Assembly: GCA_023436225.1 (NCBI GenBank) | Contig: JAEZKA010000070.1 | Location: 1-45,795 of the forward strand | DNA: 45,795 nt | Source: Bacillota bacterium | Lineage (GTDB): Bacteria > Bacillota > Clostridia > Lachnospirales > Lachnospiraceae | Reading direction: 5' to 3' | In this document: positions 7,221 through 14,897 of the stretch, one piece after another | How positions within the stretch are numbered: the stretch's first letter is position 1 | Layout of the letters: each line of letters opens with the position of its first letter | Position numbers and translations under genes: made by a program | Notes under the pieces: generated by a model | Seen by the model: only the letters and a program-made list of their open reading frames with translations | What the model was told of the DNA's origin: nothing | Databases searched by the model: none

Positions 7221-7439
7221 AGTTATCTCCCTAATAATAAATTTATGTAAGTTAGTAACTGCCTATACATACGGCAGCCTTACCAGTCATTTCCGTGCCC
7301 GGTTCTTAATTTAATAATACTTCCTATTCAATTTTAATGATTATTACATGTCACCAGTAATATTACGCAATTTGCCTGCACTGGAGCAAATAACTACTTC
7401 CTGTGACCTTCTGTATGAACATCAAGGTAGAAAGGCGGT

Positions 7440-8129
7440 TCATTGGAATGATTGGTCAACATGTTCCCTATACACTTTCGTTACTCTATCTAAGCGTAAC
7501 AGACCATCTACACTATCACGGTCAAATATCGCGTTCATAGTAGCGATATGCGTGTCATATCCAGGGTCGGCGGGCAGTGGATAATTGTCCTGTGATGCGA
7601 TATAAGCTAGCCATCTATCCCACGTGTAATCCATTGGGTTGGGAAATTCGCATATCGTTGGCTTTGTAAAAAACGCATCTACTGTCTGTTTACTAATAGC
7701 AATCATCTCCCCACCGGGTGTAAGGTTGTATATGACAATGACCAATCCATCGGGTTTGATGATGCGGCGACATTCTGCGCGGAAAGCCTCCAGATTGAAC
7801 CAGTGTAACGCATGGGCTACGGTGATAGCATCAACACTCCGTTCGGTAAGTGTTGTCGTCTCGGCTGTGCCATCCACAATCTTTGCGTTAGCATAGGGCG
7901 CAAGCGTAATAGCAAGCTGCCTACGCATGTCCGCATTGGGTTCAATGGCAGACACAGAGTAACCACGCTCCGCCAACGTCACTGTGAATTTTCCCGTACC
8001 AGCACCGATATCTGCAAATACGGCGTCCTGCCCTACAAGTGAACAAATATATTCAATCGCCGCTTTCGGATAGCCCGGCCGTCCTATCGCATAGGCCTCT
8101 GCCTTGCCTGTAAAATTATCGATATTCAC
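7440..8129 (-). CDS. class I SAM-dependent methyltransferase
   Basis: A 229-aa Methyltransf_11-type protein. Motif I is VFADIGAGTGKFT (about residues 36-48), the acidic motif II ends SAIEP, and motif IV is in DAITVAHALHWFN. The DNFTGKAEAY.IGRPGYP start and the HALHWF core are typical of a small subgroup of unassigned methyltransferases that act on small molecules. Base composition is richer in G+C than its neighbours, hinting at separate acquisition. Single gene; substrate unknown. Confidence 0.85.
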   Translation of the reverse strand: MNIDNFTGKAEAYAIGRPGYPKAAIEYICSLVGQDAVFADIGAGTGKFTVTLAERGYSVSAIEPNADMRRQLAITLAPYANAKIVDGTAETTTLTERSVDAITVAHALHWFNLEAFRAECRRIIKPDGLVIVIYNLTPGGEMIAISKQTVDAFFTKPTICEFPNPMDYTWDRWLAYIASQDNYPLPADPGYDTHIATMNAIFDRDSVDGLLRLDRVTKVYREHVDQSFQ

Positions 8130-8483
8130 TGTCTACTCCTTTCTGTTATACAGACCTCTTAAATCGTTTATAGGGATTCATGTGAACCAAAGATGTTTTC
8201 TTTGTATCATATTTCTTTTGACTGTAATCTGATTTGTCTAAAAGCCAAAATAAACAAGAGTAGGTATTTGACATATGAACCTATTATAAACCATTTAATC
8301 AATAATTTCCATATTTTTCTTTATACTATAAGTCGTCAATCTCCTTCGCTGTTTTCGCCCAGATCTTGAAGTTGTGGACAGCCGTGGCATCAGATAGTCG
8401 CGTTCTCGATCAGTTAACACTTTATAAATCATTTGATCAAGTTTATTAATGTCTACATGTAATCCAATATTCTCTACAAAGCT
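8130..8483. other. 354-bp spacer with possible gene debris
   Basis: No intact gene is seen. On the minus strand around 8330-8420 two overlapping open frames look protein-like. One reads LTDRERDYLMPRLSTTSRSG, vaguely like the start of an IS4/IS5-type transposase. The other ends in AVHNFKIWAKTAKEIDDL. Neither has a good start. The rest is A+T-rich. Confidence 0.3.
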
Positions 8484-10259
8484 TTAATCATACTCGATTT
8501 TTGCCTTAATTCTTCTAACGCCAGCTGAAGATGCTTCCTCCTTTAGTATGATAAATTTCCCCAATTCATTTGTATTGGAAGCATGTGGACCACCACATAT
8601 TTCATTGGAGTAGCCAGAGATCGTATACACTTTAACTCTATCACCATACTTATTATCAAATATTCCGATTGCATTTGATTCTCTGGCTTCATTCAGTGTC
8701 ATTTCCACGCATTTTATATCAATGCTTTTATCGATGGCTTCATTAACAATCCTTGATACTTCATTTAGCTCATCTGCTGTTAGCTTCCTGTCAAATGAGA
8801 AGTCAAATCGCAATCTTTCTTCGGTTATATTGCTTCCCCGCTGGTAAATACCATCACCCAGCACCTTTCTTAGTGCACCATTCAGTAGATGTGTAGCTGT
8901 ATGAAGTCGTGCTGTCTGAATACTGGCATCAGCAAGGCCTCCTTTAAACTTTCTCACTGCACCTTGTCTTGATTTCTCCTGGTGCTCTTTAAATCTTTGC
9001 TCAAAATTAATAATGTCAACCTTTACCCCACGCTCATTCGCTAATTCCATAGTAAATTCAATAGGGAAGCCAAATGTATCATATAATTTAAACGCAAGCT
9101 CGCCACTTAATAATTCATCCTTTCGAACTGACCCGAAGTATTGTTCTGCCTTTTTCAATCCAGAATCAAGCGTTTTTCTGAACAAACATGATTCCTTTTC
9201 AATTTGATCTATAATAAAGATTTGATTTTCTCCAAGCTCGTTGTATACCTCCTTATATTGCTGTATTATCACGTCCGCCAAATCACAAAGGGTATTGTCT
9301 GGAAAGCCATGCTTTTTGATTAGTCTTATCGTCCTTCTAATTAGCCTTCGTAAAATATAGCCCTGCTCTGTATTGGAAGGTTGAATTCGCTTTGGGTCAC
9401 CAAGTATAAATACAATTGCTCTGGAATGTTCGCATAGGATGCGGAAATCGCGTTGCTTTTTATCTGAATACGGAATTTCCGTTAAGCTTTTTAACTTATT
9501 CATCACTGGTATAAATAGCTCCGTTTCATACACATTATCTTTACCATTCAAAATGGTTAAAACTCGTTCCATTCCCATCCCGGTATCTACATTCTTATTT
9601 TTCAGAGGTTCATATGAACCATCGCTGCTTTTGTTATACTCCATGAAAACATTATTCCATATTTCAACGTATTTACCACAGTTGCAAGCTGGCCCGCAAT
9701 CCTTACTACAAGGCTCCTTTCCCATATCATAAAATATCTCAGTGTCTGGACCACATGGACCGGTCACTCCTGCTGGCCCCCACCAGTTCTCTTCTCTGCC
9801 ATAAAAGAATATCTGGTTATCTGATAACCCCTTTGCTTTCCACCTCCTGGCTGTTTCATCATCCCTTACAACGAAATCGTCACCGCTAAAAACGGTAACT
9901 GCAAGTCTTTCTAACGGAATATTCAGGACGGTGGTTAAGAATTCAAAACTAAACGAAACGGACTCTTCTTTAAAATAATCCCCGAGAGACCAATTACCTA
10001 ACATCTCAAAGAATGTAAGGTGTGTATCATCACCAACCTCATCAATATCGCAAGTTCTTATACATTTCTGAATATTAGTCAAGCGTTTGCCTTGTGGATG
10101 ACTCTCACCTAACAAGTAAGGAACTAACGGATGCATACCAGCCGTAGTAAACAGAACCGTTGGATCGTTGTCCGGTAGTAACGAAGCAGAGGCGATTTCA
10201 CAATGCCCTCTCTCCTTAAAATAATTGACATACATTCTTCTTAACTCTACTGCAGTCAT
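8484..10259 (-). CDS. alaS: alanyl-tRNA synthetase, short form lacking the C-terminal domain
   Basis: A 591-aa class II synthetase; standard AlaRS is about 870. The aminoacylation core (FFEMLGNWSLGDYFKEE, GPCGPDTEIFYD, NTDTGMGMERV-like NVDTGMGMERV) and the tRNA-binding helices are present. The editing domain is complete with zinc ligands His453, His457, Cys555 and His559, and the protein stops right after it. The DHHA1/C-Ala oligomerisation domain is absent. The ATG has AGGAG 7 nt ahead. An Ala-type T-box lies directly upstream, so it is induced by uncharged tRNA-Ala. It may be a second, monomeric paralogue of the housekeeping enzyme. Confidence 0.9.
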   Translation of the reverse strand: MTAVELRRMYVNYFKERGHCEIASASLLPDNDPTVLFTTAGMHPLVPYLLGESHPQGKRLTNIQKCIRTCDIDEVGDDTHLTFFEMLGNWSLGDYFKEESVSFSFEFLTTVLNIPLERLAVTVFSGDDFVVRDDETARRWKAKGLSDNQIFFYGREENWWGPAGVTGPCGPDTEIFYDMGKEPCSKDCGPACNCGKYVEIWNNVFMEYNKSSDGSYEPLKNKNVDTGMGMERVLTILNGKDNVYETELFIPVMNKLKSLTEIPYSDKKQRDFRILCEHSRAIVFILGDPKRIQPSNTEQGYILRRLIRRTIRLIKKHGFPDNTLCDLADVIIQQYKEVYNELGENQIFIIDQIEKESCLFRKTLDSGLKKAEQYFGSVRKDELLSGELAFKLYDTFGFPIEFTMELANERGVKVDIINFEQRFKEHQEKSRQGAVRKFKGGLADASIQTARLHTATHLLNGALRKVLGDGIYQRGSNITEERLRFDFSFDRKLTADELNEVSRIVNEAIDKSIDIKCVEMTLNEARESNAIGIFDNKYGDRVKVYTISGYSNEICGGPHASNTNELGKFIILKEEASSAGVRRIKAKIEYD

Positions 10260-10307
10260 TGTAAAACTCCTCTCCTAATAAAATTTTCTCTTAATATAAT
10301 TTTGTAA

Positions 10308-10600
10308 TAAAAAAGCCCCAAGCTGATTAATTCAGCTTAGGGCGAACTATTATGTCCGTGTTACCACCTAAATTCAAGGATGAACTTGCACTCTGTTCGT
10401 ACGGGGCAAATTACATCAACCCGATACCAAATTCCTTTTAACGGCGGAATCTCCGATGAAGTCAACTTAGATTTCTCTGTTCGGTTCATAGCTCCAAGAC
10501 TGCTTCCATGTTATCTTTGTAAAGATTCGCACCACCATCTTCTCTCTGTGACTCTAATAACATTTACTACTTCTCTTCATAGCCTTTTGAATTTAAAATT
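10308..10600 (-). ncRNA. T-box riboswitch (Ala) upstream of alaS
   Basis: On the minus strand the leader carries TAGGTGGTAACACGGACA (T-box sequence that binds the tRNA acceptor end), followed by the terminator CCCTAAGCTGA/TCAGCTTGGGG plus six Ts (10308-10344). The Stem I region holds GGTGGTGCGAATC and, on the distal side, GGAGCTATGAACC, in which GCU would be an Ala specifier. The specifier assignment was made by eye. Confidence 0.88.
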
Positions 10601-10606
10601 GAATGT

Positions 10607-10635
10607 AGAATACCATGATTTACTTTACTTGTCAA
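10607..10635 (-). promoter_or_regulatory. SigA-type promoter of the alaS T-box transcript
   Basis: TTGACA (10630-10635) and TATTCT (10607-10612) are spaced by 17 bp on the minus strand, just upstream of the T-box leader. Confidence 0.8.
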
Positions 10636-10695
10636 ATAGAATTACTCTAAAACAGCATTATCCGTTTTTTTTGACATGAAACCTATCTAAAGAGA

Positions 10696-10731
10696 GTTAC
10701 GCCGATGACCTATATAGGCGGGCGGCGTAAC
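10696..10731 (-). terminator. hairpin downstream of the secreted-protein gene
   Basis: GTTACGCCG (10696-10704) and CGGCGTAAC (10723-10731) form a perfect 9-bp stem 13 bp after the stop at 10744. On the minus strand TCTCTTT follows, a modest U-tract. Confidence 0.6.
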
Positions 10732-10743
10732 CGGCAAGCAACA

Positions 10744-11820
10744 TCACTTGGTTATTTCTATCCAATATGAATCCATTGTTGTGCCTTTATATTTCATTAT
10801 AATCACAGCCTCTCCTGCTTTTTTAAACTTGTGACCTTTCTTTATCTTGACTTCATCCTTGAGTAGGTATCCGCCATCTGCCACATCCACTGATTCCTGG
10901 ATATAGAAGGTGATTTTATCGTTGAGGTTTGTTTCTTTTCCTCCTGTTAAGTCCACCACATGTAACCCAGAAGTATCAAAGCCTTTGCCAATCTTGTAGG
11001 TGGTTTTCGAAGGTCTACTCAGTATTTCCACCGCTGCGGTTGCAGTCGGATTTACCGTTTTAAGCTTCAACACCCACATATAGTATGTCTTGCTTCTGTA
11101 AATCACCTTCGCCCAGTCGCCCTCTATTTCGGTAACCCACACTTTCGTACCGTGGTCGAGTTTCCCTATTATGTCACCCTCTGGCTTTGCCCTGTAGGGA
11201 GTATTATTTGACTTTACACTAAAGATAGCCGGCAGAACAGGGATAAATTGAAATTCGCCATGTTGAGGGGCATCAGGAACCGGATACCATACGCAAACCC
11301 CAGGATCTACATGTTCCCATGTAATAATGTGGGTTCCATCCGCGTTCTTTTCCCCACTGGCATTGATAAAGTAATCATTCAGCATCCGCGGACGTATACT
11401 AAAAATATCCTTATCGTTTTCGCTGTTGATGTTCCAACGAAGCATATATTTTTTGAAGTCAGCCTTCAGCGCTTTTATTCGTAACCCCTTTAACGCCTTC
11501 TTGTCTTTAAACATTTTATCTTCAGACAATTCTAATCCCAAATATCTTCCATCCTCCATCTCAAAGCCAAACATACCGGCTCCAACGTCGCTCCCATAGG
11601 AATGGATACGGAATTTTGTGTTTCCTTCTGGAGTTTTGCTTTTGTCACGTAATTCCGCGTTGCCATCGGCATCTATATTGAGATAGTTGCCCTTACATCG
11701 AAGATAGTACCAACCTTCAGAGGGCTGGGTTTTATATTTAGTGGCCGCATATACCTCAGTCGGCAGCAGGGTCAGCACCATACACAGGGTGAGCAGTATG
11801 CTCGTAAATCGCTTTTTCAT
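10744..11820 (-). CDS. secreted protein with lectin-like, SH3 and Ig-like domains
   Basis: The start is placed at the ATG at 11820, which follows AAAGGAGG and opens a clear signal peptide (MKKRFTSILLTLCMVLTLLP...YAA), giving 358 aa. Residues 30-190 contain SEGWYYLRCKGNYLN and FGFEMEDGRYLGLEL, resembling a ricin-type beta-trefoil. About 195-255 form a bacterial SH3 domain (TPYRAKPEGDIIGKL, GDWAKVIY). The C-terminus (SRPSKTTYKIGKGFDTSGLHV) is a Big_3 Ig-like module. Such proteins bind cell-wall or surface glycans outside the cell. A LytTR-type site lies about 80 bp upstream. No catalytic domain is seen. Confidence 0.78.
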   Translation of the reverse strand: MKKRFTSILLTLCMVLTLLPTEVYAATKYKTQPSEGWYYLRCKGNYLNIDADGNAELRDKSKTPEGNTKFRIHSYGSDVGAGMFGFEMEDGRYLGLELSEDKMFKDKKALKGLRIKALKADFKKYMLRWNINSENDKDIFSIRPRMLNDYFINASGEKNADGTHIITWEHVDPGVCVWYPVPDAPQHGEFQFIPVLPAIFSVKSNNTPYRAKPEGDIIGKLDHGTKVWVTEIEGDWAKVIYRSKTYYMWVLKLKTVNPTATAAVEILSRPSKTTYKIGKGFDTSGLHVVDLTGGKETNLNDKITFYIQESVDVADGGYLLKDEVKIKKGHKFKKAGEAVIIMKYKGTTMDSYWIEITK

Positions 11821-11864
11821 TATGTTGTACCTCCTTTGAACAAAGTCACTTGCCCTCACGTTCA

Positions 11865-11930
11865 CTCTATCAAAAACTTGCCCCTAAAAACCATCCGTTG
11901 CATGAAGCATATTATTTTCTGCATGAATCA
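11865..11930 (-). promoter_or_regulatory. LytTR-type direct repeat and promoter A
   Basis: On the minus strand TGATTCATG (11922-11930) and TGCTTCATG (11901-11909) are 9-bp direct repeats with a 21-bp period. The AACGGATGG block and a weak -10 (ATAGAG, 11865-11870) follow at the same spacing as in sites B and C. It precedes the secreted-protein gene. Confidence 0.6.
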
Positions 11931-11973
11931 TATTCTCAGATACATAAAAACAGCCCATGGAATTCTGATATGA

Positions 11974-12195
11974 TTATCCTTTCGCATTCACAATACAAGT
12001 CCCACATGGTATTTTATGTAACGAATGGAACATGCCTGTCTCCCTGCAAAACATAAGGCCTTGCCCGTCAACAACACAATAATCACCCCATTTACAATTA
12101 TTAAAGTACCCGCCTGCTACCGCTGTCATATCGTCGTCAGTTAGTTCCTGTTTTTCTAAATCAGCAAACTCGTTTCCGTTTTTCTTTTCGCTCAT
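11974..12195 (-). CDS. RiPP precursor peptide with double-Gly leader and Cys-rich core
   Basis: The ATG at 12195 has AAGGAGG about 8 nt upstream, giving 73 aa. The leader contains ELTDDDMTAVAGG, a classic double-glycine cleavage site. The core that follows (YFNNCKWGDYC, then CRETGMF, PCGTCIV) has five cysteines plus many Thr/Ser, Trp and Tyr residues. This is the layout of a ribosomally made, modified peptide or bacteriocin. No intact modification enzyme or peptidase-transporter is in the window; the only maturase relic is the SPASM fragment at 13360. It may be an orphan, or modified in trans. Confidence 0.7.
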   Translation of the reverse strand: MSEKKNGNEFADLEKQELTDDDMTAVAGGYFNNCKWGDYCVVDGQGLMFCRETGMFHSLHKIPCGTCIVNAKG

Positions 12196-12379
12196 CGTCT
12201 TTTCCTCCTTAATATTGAGAGATTTAACTGCCACCTTGTGGTATTGAAAATAGTATCACGCCTTTTGTTTATGTATACACGAGAGTTCCAAAAAAGGGAC
12301 GCGAAAATTTATCTTATAGATATTATCTAGCATTCCTAAAGCCCAGCTGTGGAGTCTTTCCTTAAACTAAGGCGCTTCA

Positions 12380-12967
12380 TTATACCGATTGTGTAACACC
12401 AGGCTTTTTGTCCTTCATTGCAAGGTAATAATTAGCAAGTGTCGCATTCGTATACGGAGCCAGCCATATTATAATTAATCCGAGTGTGAGCGGGATAAGC
12501 AGATACCACCCGATAAAGGACAACGAAAGAACAAACAATTCACCTTTATGGCCGTTTGTTATCCTTTTGCTCTCTCTAAGCGCCTCGCGGGCTGTCATGC
12601 CAGGGTTATCCGCAAGAATATAGGGCGCCATTAAATAAGCGTATCCCTTGACAATACCCGGAATGATAAAAAGCAATGACCATGCAAATGTAAAGAACCC
12701 TGTAATAATCTTAAGCCAAAGAGCCTTGCCAAATAAACTGAAGCCCTTAAATATATCGCCGAGGGAAGGACGAATGCTTTGAGTCAACGCTATGTAAATC
12801 ATAACAATTGCAATCTCGAAGGAAGGCGCAATTAAGAACCCAGCCAGGAAAACCGGAGCTGCAAGCCCTGATATAAGGCTAATGACAAGTTGGCACACAA
12901 ACAAAATTCCGATGTTACCTTTTATCTGCGCTTTTGCTGTTTTTTTCATTTCAGAACGATTAATCAT
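12380..12967 (-). CDS. DUF975 integral membrane protein
   Basis: A 195-aa membrane protein starting MINRSEMKKTAKAQIKGN, the typical opening of DUF975 proteins. Four or more hydrophobic segments are visible (about 20-55, 80-105, 105-125, 145-180), with the conserved YAYLMAPYILADNPGMTAREALRES loop between them. Function unknown; relatives often accompany peptide or secretion loci. The ATG has GGAGG about 10 nt ahead. It appears intact amid decayed neighbours. Confidence 0.82.
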   Translation of the reverse strand: MINRSEMKKTAKAQIKGNIGILFVCQLVISLISGLAAPVFLAGFLIAPSFEIAIVMIYIALTQSIRPSLGDIFKGFSLFGKALWLKIITGFFTFAWSLLFIIPGIVKGYAYLMAPYILADNPGMTAREALRESKRITNGHKGELFVLSLSFIGWYLLIPLTLGLIIIWLAPYTNATLANYYLAMKDKKPGVTQSV

Positions 12968-13021
12968 AATAAATATCCTCCATTAATTTTATTTTTCTTT
13001 CAGGTTACGGAAGGCTATGGC

Positions 13022-13204
13022 TTAAGCCAGTATTTGTCCTTCTAATGAGTGGCGCTCCAACATTGTGGTAGCAATCACCGTCCTTCTGTGGAGTTTCTTC
13101 GCGCCGTCTTCGGAAACGTCCAGTGCTGTCCCGATTACCTTAAAGGATTGTCCGAGATAATAGCGACGGTAGACCACCGCATACTGGCGTTGTGGCAACT
13201 TCTC
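13022..13204 (-). pseudogene. sigma-70 region 4 remnant
   Basis: The minus frame reads LPQRQYAVVYRRYYLGQSFK then IGTALDVSEDGAKKLHRRTV. This is the pattern of a sigma factor region 4.2 helix-turn-helix (L-P-x-x-x-x-V-x-x-x-x-Y, then V-S-E-D-x-x-K-K). An in-frame stop at 13205 and the lack of an ATG or of region 2 show that it is the 3' end of a sigma-like gene whose 5' end was lost. LytTR site B sits directly upstream, as if deletion joined the promoter to the gene tail. A TTG at 13199 could still start a 58-aa peptide. Confidence 0.55.
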
Positions 13205-13220
13205 CTATGCTTTTTCATTT

Positions 13221-13286
13221 ATTGTATCAGCTATTTCTCGAAAAAACCGTCTGCTGCATGAAACATGTATTTTTCGACATGAAGCA
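13221..13286 (-). promoter_or_regulatory. LytTR-type direct repeat and promoter B
   Basis: On the minus strand TGCTTCATG (13278-13286) and TGTTTCATG (13257-13265) repeat with a 21-bp period. CAGCAGACGG follows, and a -10 TACAAT (13221-13226) lies exactly 30 bp past the second repeat. Confidence 0.7.
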
Positions 13287-13359
13287 CGATTGATTTACTA
13301 GTTCAATATGATCGCCTTTTTACTGATCGTCATGAAGTTGTCCTCCATTTTGTTTGGTT

Positions 13360-14170
13360 TTACCCAATATCATCCACGCATCGCCATTCTTCGTTAAACA
13401 GCGCCGCGAATTTTCCAAAATATTCGTTGAAATATACGCACTTTGCCGGGTCGTAATTCTTATAGTCGCCACCAAGCACCATACCCAAAGCACGGCAGCC
13501 GCCAAGACACAGCTTCCAATGCGAGCAAGCCTGACACTTTGGATTTTCCTCCCGCAATTGACCCACGGTATAGCAGACCGTTTTTAAGTATTCGCCATCG
13601 GTCAGAAGTTCTTTGAGCGGCTTTTCGTGCACATTCCCCATGCCTATGCCATGTTTCTTGAATACTCCGCTCAGTTGATTGCAGGGCAATACCTCGCCTT
13701 CTGGCGTTACGGCGATTCGTCCACGGGCACTGCGGCAAACGGGCAGGCTGTCACGGTATTTGTGGGTGCCTCCCTCTATCGGTCTGTGGTGATACGACTT
13801 GCTTTCCGGCCAGATTTGGATTACCTGCCATATATCGACAGCTATACGCAAATCTTCATTCAAAAATGCGTTGGTAAATTCCAACCCAAAGTCGTAATAC
13901 TTTGCTGGTCCTACCCAACCTCCCCTATATTTTTTTAAGCCGTGAACGCATGGTGTAATCAGCGTGACGATTTCACGTCCATGACTGCTGCCTCCTTGCT
14001 TACAATACCCGCCTGATCCATTATCCAATTCTTCATCAGAAAGCTCGCCCTTCGGCGGATTCAGAAAATTTGCCGCCTGCTCGACAGTAATGTCGATGCC
14101 CTGTTCTTTCGCCAATGAGATAAGTTCCTCCTCTCGCGACTTGGAGTTGCTCCGGTGTGTAGTTTAACAT
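13360..14170 (-). pseudogene. RiPP leader peptide fused to the SPASM half of a radical-SAM maturase, frameshifted
   Basis: GGAGGA lies 7 nt before the ATG at 14170, which encodes MLNYTPEQLQVAR. Near 14130 one base is missing, and the frame that continues reads EELISLAKEQGIDIT, then GELSDEELDNGSGGYCKQGG: a Nif11-like precursor leader ending in a GG site, with a short core containing PCVHG. From about WVGPAKYYDFG onward the protein is a maturase C-terminus. Its SPASM domain has all seven Cys (127, 145, 194, 197, 203, 207, 226 counted from the Met at 14115; C-x2-C-x5-C-x3-C). The CxxxCxxC radical-SAM half is gone. A deletion between precursor and maturase, plus the frameshift, explain it. Confidence 0.75.
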
Positions 14171-14192
14171 TGTTATTTCCTCCTTCATTTAT

Positions 14193-14410
14193 TTAATCAG
14201 CGAGTTCACCCGCATTTATAAACTCCGTAAATACCGTGTCCGGTTCTTCAGAGCCGTCAAATCCCTTCGCGTAAAGGTAACTGTGCGTTGTTCATCCCCG
14301 ACATCGGGCATTACGATGTCAACATACCAGTAACGCCTTCCTGAAGCAAATGTCCGCATTCTACTTTTGTCTCCCCGCCTCCCGTCACAATCACAAACCT
14401 TATTACTCAA
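14193..14410 (-). pseudogene. gene debris between LytTR site C and the leader peptide
   Basis: One frame (14216-14410) could give 64 aa starting MSNKVCDCDGRRGDKSR. Another ends in GSEEPDTVFTEFINAGELAD with a stop at 14193, right before the next ribosome binding site. No single frame is convincing over the full length and no family is recognised. The G+C content is higher than in the flanks. It probably represents a frameshifted small gene of the peptide locus. Confidence 0.35.
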
Positions 14411-14472
14411 TTATGTAGTTTCATAGTTTTTATTGAGATTTTCCCTCATACATTGTTTTACTTTCGCTTTTC

Positions 14473-14538
14473 ATTATAGCTGCTATTTTCCGAAATAACC
14501 GTCCGCTGCATGAAACATGTTTTTTTCGACATAAAACA
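14473..14538 (-). promoter_or_regulatory. LytTR-type direct repeat and promoter C
   Basis: On the minus strand TGTTTTATG (14530-14538) and TGTTTCATG (14509-14517) repeat with a 21-bp period. CAGCGGACGG and a consensus -10 TATAAT (14473-14478) lie 30 bp past the second repeat. It would drive the debris and leader-peptide genes. Confidence 0.72.
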
Positions 14539-14609
14539 TACATTTTGTAAGTGATCTTCAATTTTTGTAAACATTTTTCCACATTTGTAATGACTTTCAC
14601 ACAATTCTC

Positions 14610-14735
14610 TTATAGACTATTGATGTCTTTGGTTACTACATGATGGCATCCCAGTTTCTGTGCCAGTTCACACACTTTCTTACATAACAAAAGCCCCAAG
14701 CTGATTATTTTCAGCTTAGGGCGAACTATTCCGTC
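14610..14735 (-). repeat. orphan T-box terminator copy joined to a gene tail
   Basis: 14688-14735 repeats the alaS T-box terminator almost base for base (GCCCCAAGCTGATTA..TTCAGCTTAGGGCGAACTATT), but the T-box core and Stem I are missing. Directly after it on the minus strand a 26-codon frame (14610-14690) reads KKVCELAQKLGCHHVVTKDI and stops, like the tail of an unidentified gene. The space from 14736 to 14864 shows nothing else. Confidence 0.65.
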
Positions 14736-14864
14736 TTAATTTGTCATTCTCATTATTATACATCTGCTTCCAATCCATTTCCACATTTTGTTTGTTTGTA
14801 TATTTATTATTCCTATCGTATCCTTGTTGATTTATTGTTAGACTTAATCGATTTGTGGTTCCAC

Positions 14865-14897
14865 AAAAAAATGCGACCAGCTAAGTGGTCGCATCCT
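14865..14897 (-). terminator. intrinsic terminator of the FAD oxidoreductase gene
   Basis: ATGCGACCA and TGGTCGCAT (14871-14894) form a perfect 9-bp stem followed on the minus strand by seven Ts. It begins at the stop codon of the gene. Confidence 0.9.

Noticed and set aside
12968..13359. Plus-strand frames of 70-77 codons
   Set aside because: The minus strand here carries the sigma region 4 remnant and LytTR site B; the plus frames have no motif or ribosome binding site.
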